DNA from: Yimella sp. | Lineage (GTDB): Bacteria; Actinomycetota; Actinomycetes; Actinomycetales; Dermatophilaceae | DNA length: 7,357 nt | Reading direction: 5' to 3' | Assembly (NCBI GenBank): GCA_030150425.1 | Contig: JASLFY010000335.1 | Location: forward strand, 1 to 7,357 | Part shown: piece by piece, positions 1 to 5,378 of the stretch | Layout: every line of letters starts with the position of its first letter | Numbering within the stretch: the stretch's first letter is position 1 | Position numbers and translations under genes: made by a program | The notes under the pieces: generated by a model | Database searches by the model: none | The model's input: only the letters and a program-made list of their open reading frames with translations | Told to the model about the DNA's origin: nothing

Positions 1-106
1 CCTTGATCGCCGGGAGCTCGCCGCTGTTGATCAGCGCGTAGACCTGACGCGCGGACACGTTCAGGGTCTCGGCGACATCGGTGATCTGCAGGAAGCGCGC
101 CGGCAC
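1..106 (-). CDS. small helix-turn-helix DNA-binding protein (BldC/excisionase-like), partial
   Basis: Only the first 35 codons lie in the window; the gene runs off the left edge. The GTG start at 106-104 is preceded, on the minus strand, by AGAGGA five bases upstream (plus-strand positions 112-117), a good ribosome binding site. The peptide begins VPARFLQITDVAETLNVSAR and continues with QVYALINSGELPAIK. The order 'F-L-x-hydrophobic-x-D-V-A-x-x-L-N-V-S-x-x-x-V-Y-x-L-I-x-x-G-E-L-P-A' is the helix-turn-helix plus wing start of the MerR-like HTH_17/excisionase family that includes BldC and AlpA-type regulators. Known members are about 60-75 residues, so roughly half is missing. It is probably a small transcription regulator binding DNA as a dimer or in cooperative arrays. 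It is divergent from the CpaB-like operon and might control it, which is inference. Targets cannot be named. Confidence 0.75.
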   Translation of the reverse strand, partial: MPARFLQITDVAETLNVSARQVYALINSGELPAIK

Positions 107-111
107 GACGA

Positions 112-117
112 TCCTCT
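112..117 (-). promoter_or_regulatory. ribosome binding site of the HTH gene
   Basis: AGAGGA on the minus strand sits five bases before the GTG at 106. It supports that GTG rather than any of the GTG/ATG triplets further upstream (around 145-170), which lack a purine-rich element. Confidence 0.6.
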
Positions 118-138
118 CGGCTGGACGGGTGGTAGGTC

Positions 139-153
139 GTCACCCATTGTGAC
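139..153. repeat. short inverted repeat GTCAC-N5-GTGAC, possible operator
   Basis: GTCAC and GTGAC form perfect 5-bp arms around a 5-bp spacer in the 166-bp gap between the divergent HTH and SAF genes. The site is 33 bp upstream of the HTH start and 120 bp upstream of the SAF start. Its place between divergent genes fits an operator or activator site, but the arms are short and could occur by chance. I saw no convincing paired -35/-10 promoter elements elsewhere in 107-272. Confidence 0.25.
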
Positions 154-260
154 CCATCGGCATCACGGGCAACTTGGCGAAGTCTTTACCTGTGGAGATC
201 CCCGGTGGTCCGGCGGCGCCCGCATCATTTCCGCGGGAGATCCGGCCATCGGTCGGACGT

Positions 261-267
261 GGAGGGA
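261..267 (+). promoter_or_regulatory. ribosome binding site of the SAF/CpaB-like gene
   Basis: GGAGGGA lies five bases before the ATG at 273. It is the strongest Shine-Dalgarno element in the window and decides this start over the in-frame TTG at 174, which has none. Confidence 0.75.
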
Positions 268-272
268 GACCC

Positions 273-986
273 ATGAATCAACGACAGCTGCTGCGCGCAC
301 GCACCGAGGGGAGCGCGTCGGACACGACGGTCGGCGCACCCGGCCGGGTCGCTGCCCGGATGAGCCGCCCGTCGTGGCGCGACGGCCGTCTCGTCGCCGG
401 CGTCGTGCTGGTGCTCGCTGCGATGCTCGCCGGCGCGCTGACCATCTCGCACTTCGACGACTCGGTGCAGGTGGTCCGCGCCAAGCACGCCCTGCTGCCG
501 GGTGACACCGTGACGGCCGACGACATCGAGCTGGTCGACGTACGCCTGGACGCCGGCCGCGGCGCCTACTTCGTCGGTGCCGCACGACCGGGAGGCACCG
601 TCCTGCGCGAGGTCCGCGCGGGCGAGTTCGTGCCCCGCAGCGCGGTCGGCGCCGCGTCCGCCGTCGGCGAGCGCGCGATCGCGCTCCCGGTGAGCGGATC
701 GGGGGCGGCCGCTCTCGTCCGCGGCTCGGTCGTCGACGTCTGGGTCGCCGCGCGTACGCCGGGCAGCACCGCCACCGACGACTACCGTCCGCCGACCCGG
801 GAGGTCGAACGCGCGATGGTGCAACGGGTGCCCGGTGACCGTTCGGGGCTGAGCGTGTCCGCCGGCGGCGACCAGGTGTCGGTGCTCGTTCCGGACGCGA
901 AGGTGGCCGCTCTGATCGCGGCGATGAACGGAGGTGCCCGGATCACCCTGGTGCCGGCCGCCGGCTCGCCGATGAAGGCCGACTGA
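273..986 (+). CDS. SAF-domain membrane protein, CpaB-like (Flp/Tad pilus assembly family)
   Basis: 237 residues. Residues 1-39 are a basic, disordered cytoplasmic segment. Residues 40-59 (LVAGVVLVLAAMLAGALTIS) form one transmembrane helix with arginines before it, giving a type II topology with the rest outside. Residues about 66-125 are a SAF domain: VVRAKHALLPGDTVTADDIE, then an element ending GEFVPRSAV, the usual 'pathway / lowered barrier / second site' pattern shared by CpaB (RcpC) and FlgA. The C-terminal part (about 126-237) has beta-rich segments with valine repeats and ends in a strand (RITLVPA). CpaB proteins act at the envelope in Tad pilus assembly, often with the secretin. Start ATG 273 is chosen from its strong GGAGGGA. 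The stop TGA shares its final A with the ATG of the next gene, so translation is probably coupled. The role here is uncertain because no pilus structural genes are visible. Confidence 0.8.
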   Translation: MNQRQLLRARTEGSASDTTVGAPGRVAARMSRPSWRDGRLVAGVVLVLAAMLAGALTISHFDDSVQVVRAKHALLPGDTVTADDIELVDVRLDAGRGAYFVGAARPGGTVLREVRAGEFVPRSAVGAASAVGERAIALPVSGSGAAALVRGSVVDVWVAARTPGSTATDDYRPPTREVERAMVQRVPGDRSGLSVSAGGDQVSVLVPDAKVAALIAAMNGGARITLVPAAGSPMKAD

Positions 987-2317
987 TGACGATCTCGGTC
1001 ATCACCGCGGTCACGGCCGGGGCCGAGGCCCGGCTCGCGGCGGCCCTGGGCGGCGGGGCCGACCTGGCGTTGGTACGCCGCTGCGTCGACCTGCCCGAAC
1101 TGCTCGCCGTCTGCGCCGCCGGCCACGCCGACGTCGCGGTCGTCTCGGCCGATCTGCCGGGACTCGACCGTTCCGCCGTACAGGAAGTGCGTCAACACGG
1201 CGTCGCGGTGGTCGGTGTCCACGTCGACGAGGCGGGGGAGCGGGCCTGGCGCGAGTGGGCGGTTCAGCACCACGTCCCGACCACGGTCGCGGCGTCCGAA
1301 CTGGTCGAGACGGTGCAGGCGGCGGCTGAGTCCGCACCGATGGCAACGGGTTCCTCGGATCCGACGGAGTCGGCCGAACCGGAGTCCGCAAGCGATGCGT
1401 ACGCAGGGGACGTCGACCGCGGCGGGACCGACGACGCCGATGCAGACCCCGGCGACGAACCGGACGACGATGGCCCGACAGGCAAGGTCATCGCGGTCTG
1501 GGGCACCGGCGGTGCGCCGGGACGCTCGGTGGTCGCCGCGAACCTGGCCGCCGTGCTCGCCGCAGGTGGTCACGACACCCTGCTGATCGACGCCGACACG
1601 TACGCCGCGAGCCAGGCCCAGTTGTTCGGTGTGCTCGACGAGGCGCCGGGTATCGCGGCCGCGACCCGACTGGCGGAGGCGGGCCGCCTCGACACCATCT
1701 CGCTGGCCGGCGTCGCGCCGTTGGTCGCCCCGCGCCTTCGCCTGCTGACCGGGATGCCGCGCGCCGACCGCTGGCCCGAACTGCGCGCGGCGGCGCTCGC
1801 GAACGTGCTGGCCACCGGCCGGGCGCTCTACCGCTACGTCGTGGTCGACCTCGCGCCGCCGATCGAGACCGACGAGGAGTTGTCGTACGACACCCTCGCC
1901 CCGCAGCGGAACATGGCGACCCGCACCACTCTCGAGGTCGCCGACGAGATCGTGGTGGTCGCCGCCGCCGACCCGATCGGGCTGACCCGGCTGGTGCGCG
2001 GACTCGACGACCTCCCGGCGGTCAGCCCGGTGGCGCCGACGGTCGTGGTGACCAAGGTCGGCCGGTCGACCGCAGGGCGTGGTCCGGAGGCGGCCGTACG
2101 TTCCGCGCTCGACCGGTTCGCCGGCGTCGAGCCGCTGCTCGTGCCGGACGACCGCGATGCCCTCGGTGCCGCGCTGCTGGAAGGACGCACCCTGCATGAG
2201 CACGCACCGGGCTCACCGGCGCTGCGCGCCATCGACACCCTCGCCCGCCGCTTCGGGGCGCAGGTGCCGACGCGCTCGGGTATCCGGCGTCCGGGGCTGT
2301 TGCGCCGTACCGGATGA
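986..2317 (+). CDS. CpaE-like MinD/ParA-family P-loop protein with altered Walker A
   Basis: 443 residues. Residues 1 to about 115 look like an alpha/beta, receiver-like N-terminal domain (alternating strands such as ADVAVVSADLPG and GVAVVGVHVD), as in CpaE. Residues about 120-165 are an acidic, Ser/Asp/Glu-rich linker. Residues 166-443 form a SIMIBI-class ATPase domain: KVIAVWGTGGAPGRS at 167-181 is the P-loop position, LLIDADTY at 199-206 the switch I/A' element, and YVVVDLAPP at 284-292 the Walker B-like strand. The P-loop lysine before Ser is Arg180, and the 'signature' lysine of KGGxGK is also absent, with one extra residue in the loop. Related actinobacterial CpaE-like proteins with an APGR-type loop exist, as I recall, so this may be a subfamily trait. 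CpaE normally localises Tad pilus assembly at the pole. The gene overlaps the SAF stop by one base (986) and lies 13 bases before the acyltransferase. Confidence 0.8.
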   Translation: MTISVITAVTAGAEARLAAALGGGADLALVRRCVDLPELLAVCAAGHADVAVVSADLPGLDRSAVQEVRQHGVAVVGVHVDEAGERAWREWAVQHHVPTTVAASELVETVQAAAESAPMATGSSDPTESAEPESASDAYAGDVDRGGTDDADADPGDEPDDDGPTGKVIAVWGTGGAPGRSVVAANLAAVLAAGGHDTLLIDADTYAASQAQLFGVLDEAPGIAAATRLAEAGRLDTISLAGVAPLVAPRLRLLTGMPRADRWPELRAAALANVLATGRALYRYVVVDLAPPIETDEELSYDTLAPQRNMATRTTLEVADEIVVVAAADPIGLTRLVRGLDDLPAVSPVAPTVVVTKVGRSTAGRGPEAAVRSALDRFAGVEPLLVPDDRDALGAALLEGRTLHEHAPGSPALRAIDTLARRFGAQVPTRSGIRRPGLLRRTG

Positions 2318-2330
2318 GAGACTGACGCCC

Positions 2331-3749
2331 GTGGCCGACCGACTCAGCTCCCTCGACGCTTCCTTCCTCTACCTGGAGGACGCCACCACGCCGATGCACG
2401 TCGGATCGGTGATGGTGTTCGACCCGCCGAAGGACGGCTTCGACTACGACAACCTGCTCAACCTGGTGGCCAACCGGATCGCGTTCGTGCCGCGCTACCG
2501 GCAGCGGGTGCAGTTGGCCCCGGCCCGGATCAGCAACCCGTTCTGGGTCGACGACGAGAACTTCGACATCACCTACCACGTACGCCGTTCGGCGCTGCCC
2601 AAGCCGGGCACCGACGCGCAGCTGGAGGAGTTCGTCGGTCGGATCCAGTCGCGCGCGCTCGACCGCAACCGTCCGCTCTGGGAGCTCTACCTGGTCGAGG
2701 GGCTGAAGGGCGGCCGGTTCGCGATCGTCACCAAGACCCACGAGGCGCTGGTCGACGGTGTCAATGCGATCGACATCGGCCAGGTCATCGTCGACCTCGG
2801 CGCGGGCCGGGAGTCGGAGATCCCGCACACCTGGAAGCCGAAGCCGGCGCCGGGAACCCTCGAACTGCTCGCCGACGGAGCGCTGAGCATGATCCGGCGG
2901 CCCGGTGAGGTCGCCCGCGACACCGTGCGGGCCGTCACCAACACCGACGACCTGGGTCGCCGGTTGGTCGGCAACGCGTGGGGCGTCGTCGGTGCGCTCG
3001 CCCGCACCGCCACCCGCCCGGCACCCAACGGGCCGCTGCGCGCCCACGTCGGGGCGTACCGGCGTTACGTGATGCTCGAGACCGACCTGGGTGACTACCA
3101 GCGGGTCCGCAACAACATCACCCGCGGCAACAGCAACGAACACGTCACCGTCCACGACGTCGTGCTCGCCGCGATCGCCGGCGGGCTGCGCGCCTGGCTG
3201 CAGGCCCGCGGCGAGGCGGTCGACAGCGGCGCGACCGTACGCGCGATGGTCCCGGTGAGCATCCACCACGACCCGGGCAGCGACCACGACAGCGAGCAGG
3301 AGCAGGTCACGGCCTGCTTCGTCGACCTGCCGGTGGGGGAGCCGAACGCCCGCATGCGACTGCACCAGGTCGCGTACTCCATGCAGCAGCAGGTCGACGC
3401 GCGCTCGGCCGTCTCGGCCCGTTCGCTGAGCAACCTGTCCGGGTTCGCGCCCGCCACGATCCACTCGCTCGGCGCCCGGCTGGGCGGCGCGATGTCGCGG
3501 CGGATGTTCAACCTGGTGATCACCAACGTGCCCGGGCCGCAGCACGACCTCTACGCCGCCGACGCGCGGATGACCGAGTCCTACCCGGTCATCCCGTTGG
3601 CGAAGGGGCAGGCGCTCGCGATCGGTCTCACGTCGTACAACGGGCGGATGTTCTTCGGCCTCACCGCCGACCGCGACGCGATGTCCGACGTCGAGATGCT
3701 CGGGCAGTGCATCGAGGAAGCGATCGGCGAACTCGCCGCCGACATCTGA
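2331..3749 (+). CDS. WS/DGAT-family O-acyltransferase (wax ester/triacylglycerol synthase-like)
   Basis: 472 residues, within the usual 450-480 of the family. It starts at GTG 2331 (MADRLSSLDASFLYLE), the typical N-terminus of actinobacterial members; GAGAG about ten bases upstream is only a weak ribosome site. Seen motifs: RPLWELYLVEGL at 114-125 (the PLW motif), KTHEALVDGV at 135-144 in place of the catalytic HHxxxDG, HDVVLAA from residue 275 in place of NDVVLAA, TNVPGP ending at 403, and a C-terminus with the usual SYNGRMFFGLTADRD stretch. Family enzymes transfer acyl groups from acyl-CoA to diacylglycerol or fatty alcohols at the inner membrane or lipid bodies. Here the second catalytic His is Glu138 and the Asn of the ND motif is His275, so normal activity is doubtful; it could use another mechanism or have a non-catalytic role. 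Family membership is firm, substrate is not. Confidence 0.88.
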   Translation: MADRLSSLDASFLYLEDATTPMHVGSVMVFDPPKDGFDYDNLLNLVANRIAFVPRYRQRVQLAPARISNPFWVDDENFDITYHVRRSALPKPGTDAQLEEFVGRIQSRALDRNRPLWELYLVEGLKGGRFAIVTKTHEALVDGVNAIDIGQVIVDLGAGRESEIPHTWKPKPAPGTLELLADGALSMIRRPGEVARDTVRAVTNTDDLGRRLVGNAWGVVGALARTATRPAPNGPLRAHVGAYRRYVMLETDLGDYQRVRNNITRGNSNEHVTVHDVVLAAIAGGLRAWLQARGEAVDSGATVRAMVPVSIHHDPGSDHDSEQEQVTACFVDLPVGEPNARMRLHQVAYSMQQQVDARSAVSARSLSNLSGFAPATIHSLGARLGGAMSRRMFNLVITNVPGPQHDLYAADARMTESYPVIPLAKGQALAIGLTSYNGRMFFGLTADRDAMSDVEMLGQCIEEAIGELAADI

Positions 3750-3750
3750 C

Positions 3751-3757
3751 GGAAGGA
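3751..3757 (+). promoter_or_regulatory. ribosome binding site of the DUF6912-like gene
   Basis: GGAAGGA lies six bases before GTG 3764 and immediately after the acyltransferase stop at 3747-3749. It fixes the start at 3764 instead of the in-frame upstream ATG at 3707, which would overlap the end of the acyltransferase. Confidence 0.65.
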
Positions 3758-3763
3758 CTCCCG

Positions 3764-4189
3764 GTGACCACCGAACGTATCTACCTGCCGCTCGACGACG
3801 CCGCGCTCGCCGCGCTGGCCACCACCCGCGAACTGGGCGAACCGCCGCTGGGCGCGTTCGCGGTGACCGACGCGGTCCGCAGCGCCGTCGGCGGCGACGA
3901 CGCCGAGATCCACGAGTTCGCCGCCTCCCAGGAGGCCGCGGCGTACGCCATCGGTCACGACGCCTTGGTGATCGGCGCCGCGGACCTGTCGTCCGCGGCG
4001 GTCCTGACCGACGGCGGCGACGCGCAGGTCGAGGTCAAGGGTGCGATCCCGCTGGCGCGGTTCGCCAGCTTCCACCTCATCGACCGCGCCGCCCACGAGG
4101 CGGAGCCCGACGCCGAGCTCGAGCTGAGCTGGTTCGACGCGACCGAGCTGGAACTGCTGCGCTCGGTCATCGCCGCCCAGGAGGGCTGA
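3764..4189 (+). CDS. DUF6912-like small protein of unknown function
   Basis: 141 residues, acidic and alanine-rich, with no signal peptide or membrane helix. It begins with RIYLPLDDAALAAL (5-18), followed by an alanine-rich helical stretch (53-64), ALVIGAADL (67-75), a strand-helix section VKGAIPLARFASFHLID (91-107), and LSWFDATELELL (121-132). This order (R-hydrophobic-Y-L/V-P-L at the start, a V-x-A-A-D strand, an A-S-x-H strand and a late W-F/Y-D-x-x-E-L) matches what I remember of the actinobacterial DUF6912 family. No function is known to me. It is the last gene of the rightward operon, 14 bases after the acyltransferase, and its stop faces the DUF2505 stop with a 4-bp gap. Family assignment is from memory of the pattern and should be read as probable. 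Confidence 0.7.
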   Translation: MTTERIYLPLDDAALAALATTRELGEPPLGAFAVTDAVRSAVGGDDAEIHEFAASQEAAAYAIGHDALVIGAADLSSAAVLTDGGDAQVEVKGAIPLARFASFHLIDRAAHEAEPDAELELSWFDATELELLRSVIAAQEG

Positions 4190-4197
4190 CCGGTCAG
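4186..4197. other. 12-bp palindrome carrying the stop codons of two convergent genes
   Basis: CTGACCGGTCAG is a perfect palindrome. The TGA at 4187-4189 ends the DUF6912-like gene, and the mirror TCA at 4194-4196 is the stop of the leftward DUF2505 gene. It has no loop and no T-tract, so it is not a recognisable intrinsic terminator. With 4 bp between the coding regions, transcripts from both sides must overlap into the opposite gene unless Rho or another factor stops them. Confidence 0.6.
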
Positions 4198-4694
4198 AGA
4201 CCGGCGATCCACTCCTGGCTGACCTCTTCCTCGTTGGCCAGTGCCTGCTGGAACGACGGGGCGGCCGCCTCCTCGATCTTGCGGCCGATGATCGGGATGC
4301 CGCCCTTGAGGTCGCCGACCATCGAGATGCTCGCCTCGTCCGACGACACGGCGGCGAGGGTGACCTTGCCGGACATCGACGCGGGGGTGCCCTTCACCAC
4401 GACCTTGAGGTCCGCCGTACGACCGCCGTCGTCCGCGCGGTCGCCCCACTGCTGGGTCTCCACGACGGTGATGGTCTGGCCGACCATGGCGCGGATGTTC
4501 TCCGGGAACGCGTCGGTGGGCAGCACCCGGCGGATCGTGACGGTGACGCCGTCGGTGCCGGCCGGGGTGATGTCGACCGAGCCGCCGTCGGTGGACGTGG
4601 CGTCGGTCTTGCGCTGCTGGTACGCGGGGTCGGCCAGCATGGTGAACACCGTGTCGGCGGAGGCGGGCAGGGTCCAGGAACGCTCGATCTTCAT
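4194..4694 (-). CDS. DUF2505 domain protein (START/SRPBCC-like fold)
   Basis: 166 residues covering a complete DUF2505 domain. Seen features: MKIERSWTLPASADTVFTML at the N-terminus, ADPAYQQRK at 21-29, VTIRRVLPTD at 52-61, FPENIRAMVG at 63-72, VVETQQWGDR at 77-86, and a C-terminal GGIPIIGRKIEE helix that would close the pocket. The layout (N-terminal strand, helix with 'DPaY', long antiparallel sheet, C-terminal helix) is that of the SRPBCC/Bet v1-like hydrophobic-ligand-binding fold, which DUF2505 is thought to belong to; no ligand is known. No signal peptide or membrane helix. Its ATG (4694-4692) overlaps the TGA of the upstream 179-residue gene in an ATGA, and there is no good ribosome site of its own, so it is probably made by translational coupling. 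The neighbouring lipid acyltransferase makes a lipid ligand conceivable, but this is inference. Confidence 0.85.
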   Translation of the reverse strand: MKIERSWTLPASADTVFTMLADPAYQQRKTDATSTDGGSVDITPAGTDGVTVTIRRVLPTDAFPENIRAMVGQTITVVETQQWGDRADDGGRTADLKVVVKGTPASMSGKVTLAAVSSDEASISMVGDLKGGIPIIGRKIEEAAAPSFQQALANEEEVSQEWIAGL

Positions 4695-5230
4695 CCGCGC
4701 AGCGTAGCGACGAGCCGTCGGTGCAGCAGTCGTTCGGCGCGCGCGACCTTCGCGGCGCGTACGTCCTGCGCGGCTCCGCCCAGGTCGTCCTGCCCGGGCA
4801 GCACCGCGCGTAGTTCCTCGACGTGGACCTGCAGCAGTTCGGCGATGGCCCGGACGACGTCGGTCAGCAGCTGGCCCGTGGGGCGCAGACCGTCGTCGGT
4901 GACCTGGTCGACGACGCTCTGGAGCAACTCCCCGCAACGACGTAGGTCGAGGCTGGCTCCGGCCAGTTCGGTGGTCACGTAGGTGCCCCGGTTGAGCGGG
5001 CGGAATGTCGCCGGCACCGCGTCGACGCCGGCGGCGAGCGCCAACCGCGGCTGCTGCCCGCCGATGAGGGCGTCGTGCCACGCCAGCAGTCCGTCGGCGA
5101 CGTGTTCGACGGCGAGCGCGAGGGTTCGGGTGGTGGTGTCGGTCACCGTTTCGGCCTGCACCGAGAGCATCGTCGGGACGATGGACACCAACCGGCGGCG
5201 TACGTCGTCGTGCAACGAGGGTGCGGGCAT
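4691..5230 (-). CDS. unrecognised 179-residue helical protein
   Basis: I do not recognise this family. The protein starts MPAPSLHDDVRRRLVSIVPT and appears mostly alpha-helical, with leucine/valine/alanine heptad-like spacing in about 30-58, 97-112 and 120-143. A basic C-terminus (AERLLHRRLVATLRG) follows. It has one Cys (99), a WHDA element at 51-54 and no transmembrane helix, signal peptide or obvious catalytic triad. Coding reality is supported by strong third-position G/C bias, the ATGA overlap with the DUF2505 gene, and a promoter-like -10 at the right distance. No Shine-Dalgarno precedes ATG 5230, and TAGCCT ends seven bases before the ATG, so the message may be leaderless. It could be a helical-bundle partner of the DUF2505 protein; nothing in the sequence proves this. 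Confidence 0.7.
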   Translation of the reverse strand: MPAPSLHDDVRRRLVSIVPTMLSVQAETVTDTTTRTLALAVEHVADGLLAWHDALIGGQQPRLALAAGVDAVPATFRPLNRGTYVTTELAGASLDLRRCGELLQSVVDQVTDDGLRPTGQLLTDVVRAIAELLQVHVEELRAVLPGQDDLGGAAQDVRAAKVARAERLLHRRLVATLRG

Positions 5231-5243
5231 GAGGGACAGGCTA
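5231..5243 (-). promoter_or_regulatory. candidate leaderless promoter (-10 TAGCCT) of the two-gene leftward operon
   Basis: On the minus strand TAGCCT (plus positions 5238-5243) fits the actinobacterial TANNNT -10 consensus and is followed by exactly seven bases and then ATG, placing the likely transcript start at the A of the start codon. Absence of any ribosome site before the ATG agrees with a leaderless message. No clear -35 (TTGAC-like) is seen at 16-18 bp upstream. Confidence 0.4.
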
Positions 5244-5256
5244 CGACGCTGTGGGG

Positions 5257-5268
5257 CCCCGATCGGGG
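5257..5268. repeat. perfect 12-bp palindrome CCCCGATCGGGG in the divergent promoter gap, possible operator
   Basis: The palindrome lies between the leftward helical-protein/DUF2505 unit and glutamate dehydrogenase, overlapping the expected -35 region of the leftward promoter (27-38 bases upstream of ATG 5230). GGGGCCCC (5253-5260) overlaps it as a second, shorter palindrome. TGTG (5250-5253) and CACA (5271-5274) flank it almost symmetrically, off by one base. Its position suits a repressor site; it is not followed by a T-tract, so a terminator is unlikely. Confidence 0.35.
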
Positions 5269-5312
5269 TTCACACAGCACGAGGTCGGATGAAGCGCGTC
5301 GGACCCGGGCGC

Positions 5313-5318
5313 TACAGT
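5313..5318 (+). promoter_or_regulatory. candidate -10 element TACAGT for glutamate dehydrogenase
   Basis: TACAGT matches TANNNT and would place a transcript start near 5325, giving a 5' leader of about 54 bases before ATG 5379. The bases 17-18 bp upstream (around 5289-5295, ATGAAGC) are only a weak -35 match. No riboswitch-like structure was recognised in 5325-5378. Confidence 0.3.
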
Positions 5319-5378
5319 CGGGATCGGCGCACAGGGACGTGTGTCACACCGACGCACCCACGAGGTTTGTTCGAAGTC

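Noticed and set aside
149..166. CRP-like site (TGTGA ... TCAC) in the left divergent gap
   Set aside because: The half-sites are spaced by 10 bases rather than the 6 of CRP-type sites, and the right half is incomplete.
174..272. 33-residue N-terminal extension of the SAF protein from TTG 174
   Set aside because: No ribosome site before the TTG, the extension is Pro/Gly/Arg-rich without structure, and a strong GGAGGGA stands five bases before ATG 273.
782..2203. 473-codon open frame on the minus strand
   Set aside because: Antisense to the SAF and CpaE-like genes; composition and lack of motifs mark it as a shadow.
2079..2330. N-terminal extension of the acyltransferase into the CpaE-like gene
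   Set aside because: The extension is an out-of-frame shadow of the CpaE-like C-terminus; the family N-terminus begins at GTG 2331 (MADRLSSLDASFLYLE).
2739..2745. Acyltransferase motif change as evidence of a pseudogene
   Set aside because: The frame is intact over full family length with other motifs conserved, so substitution looks like functional divergence rather than decay.
2022..3545. 507-codon open frame on the minus strand
   Set aside because: Antisense to the CpaE-like and acyltransferase genes, spans their junction, and has shadow-type composition with no recognisable family.
4186..4215. Intrinsic terminator between the convergent genes
   Set aside because: The palindrome CTGACCGGTCAG has no loop and no run of T on either strand, so it does not fit a Rho-independent terminator.
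4695..5081. Long N-terminal extension of the DUF2505 protein
   Set aside because: The extra sequence is Arg/Ala/Pro low-complexity in a shadow frame of the 179-residue gene; the domain begins at MKIERSW and the ATG is placed in an ATGA overlap.
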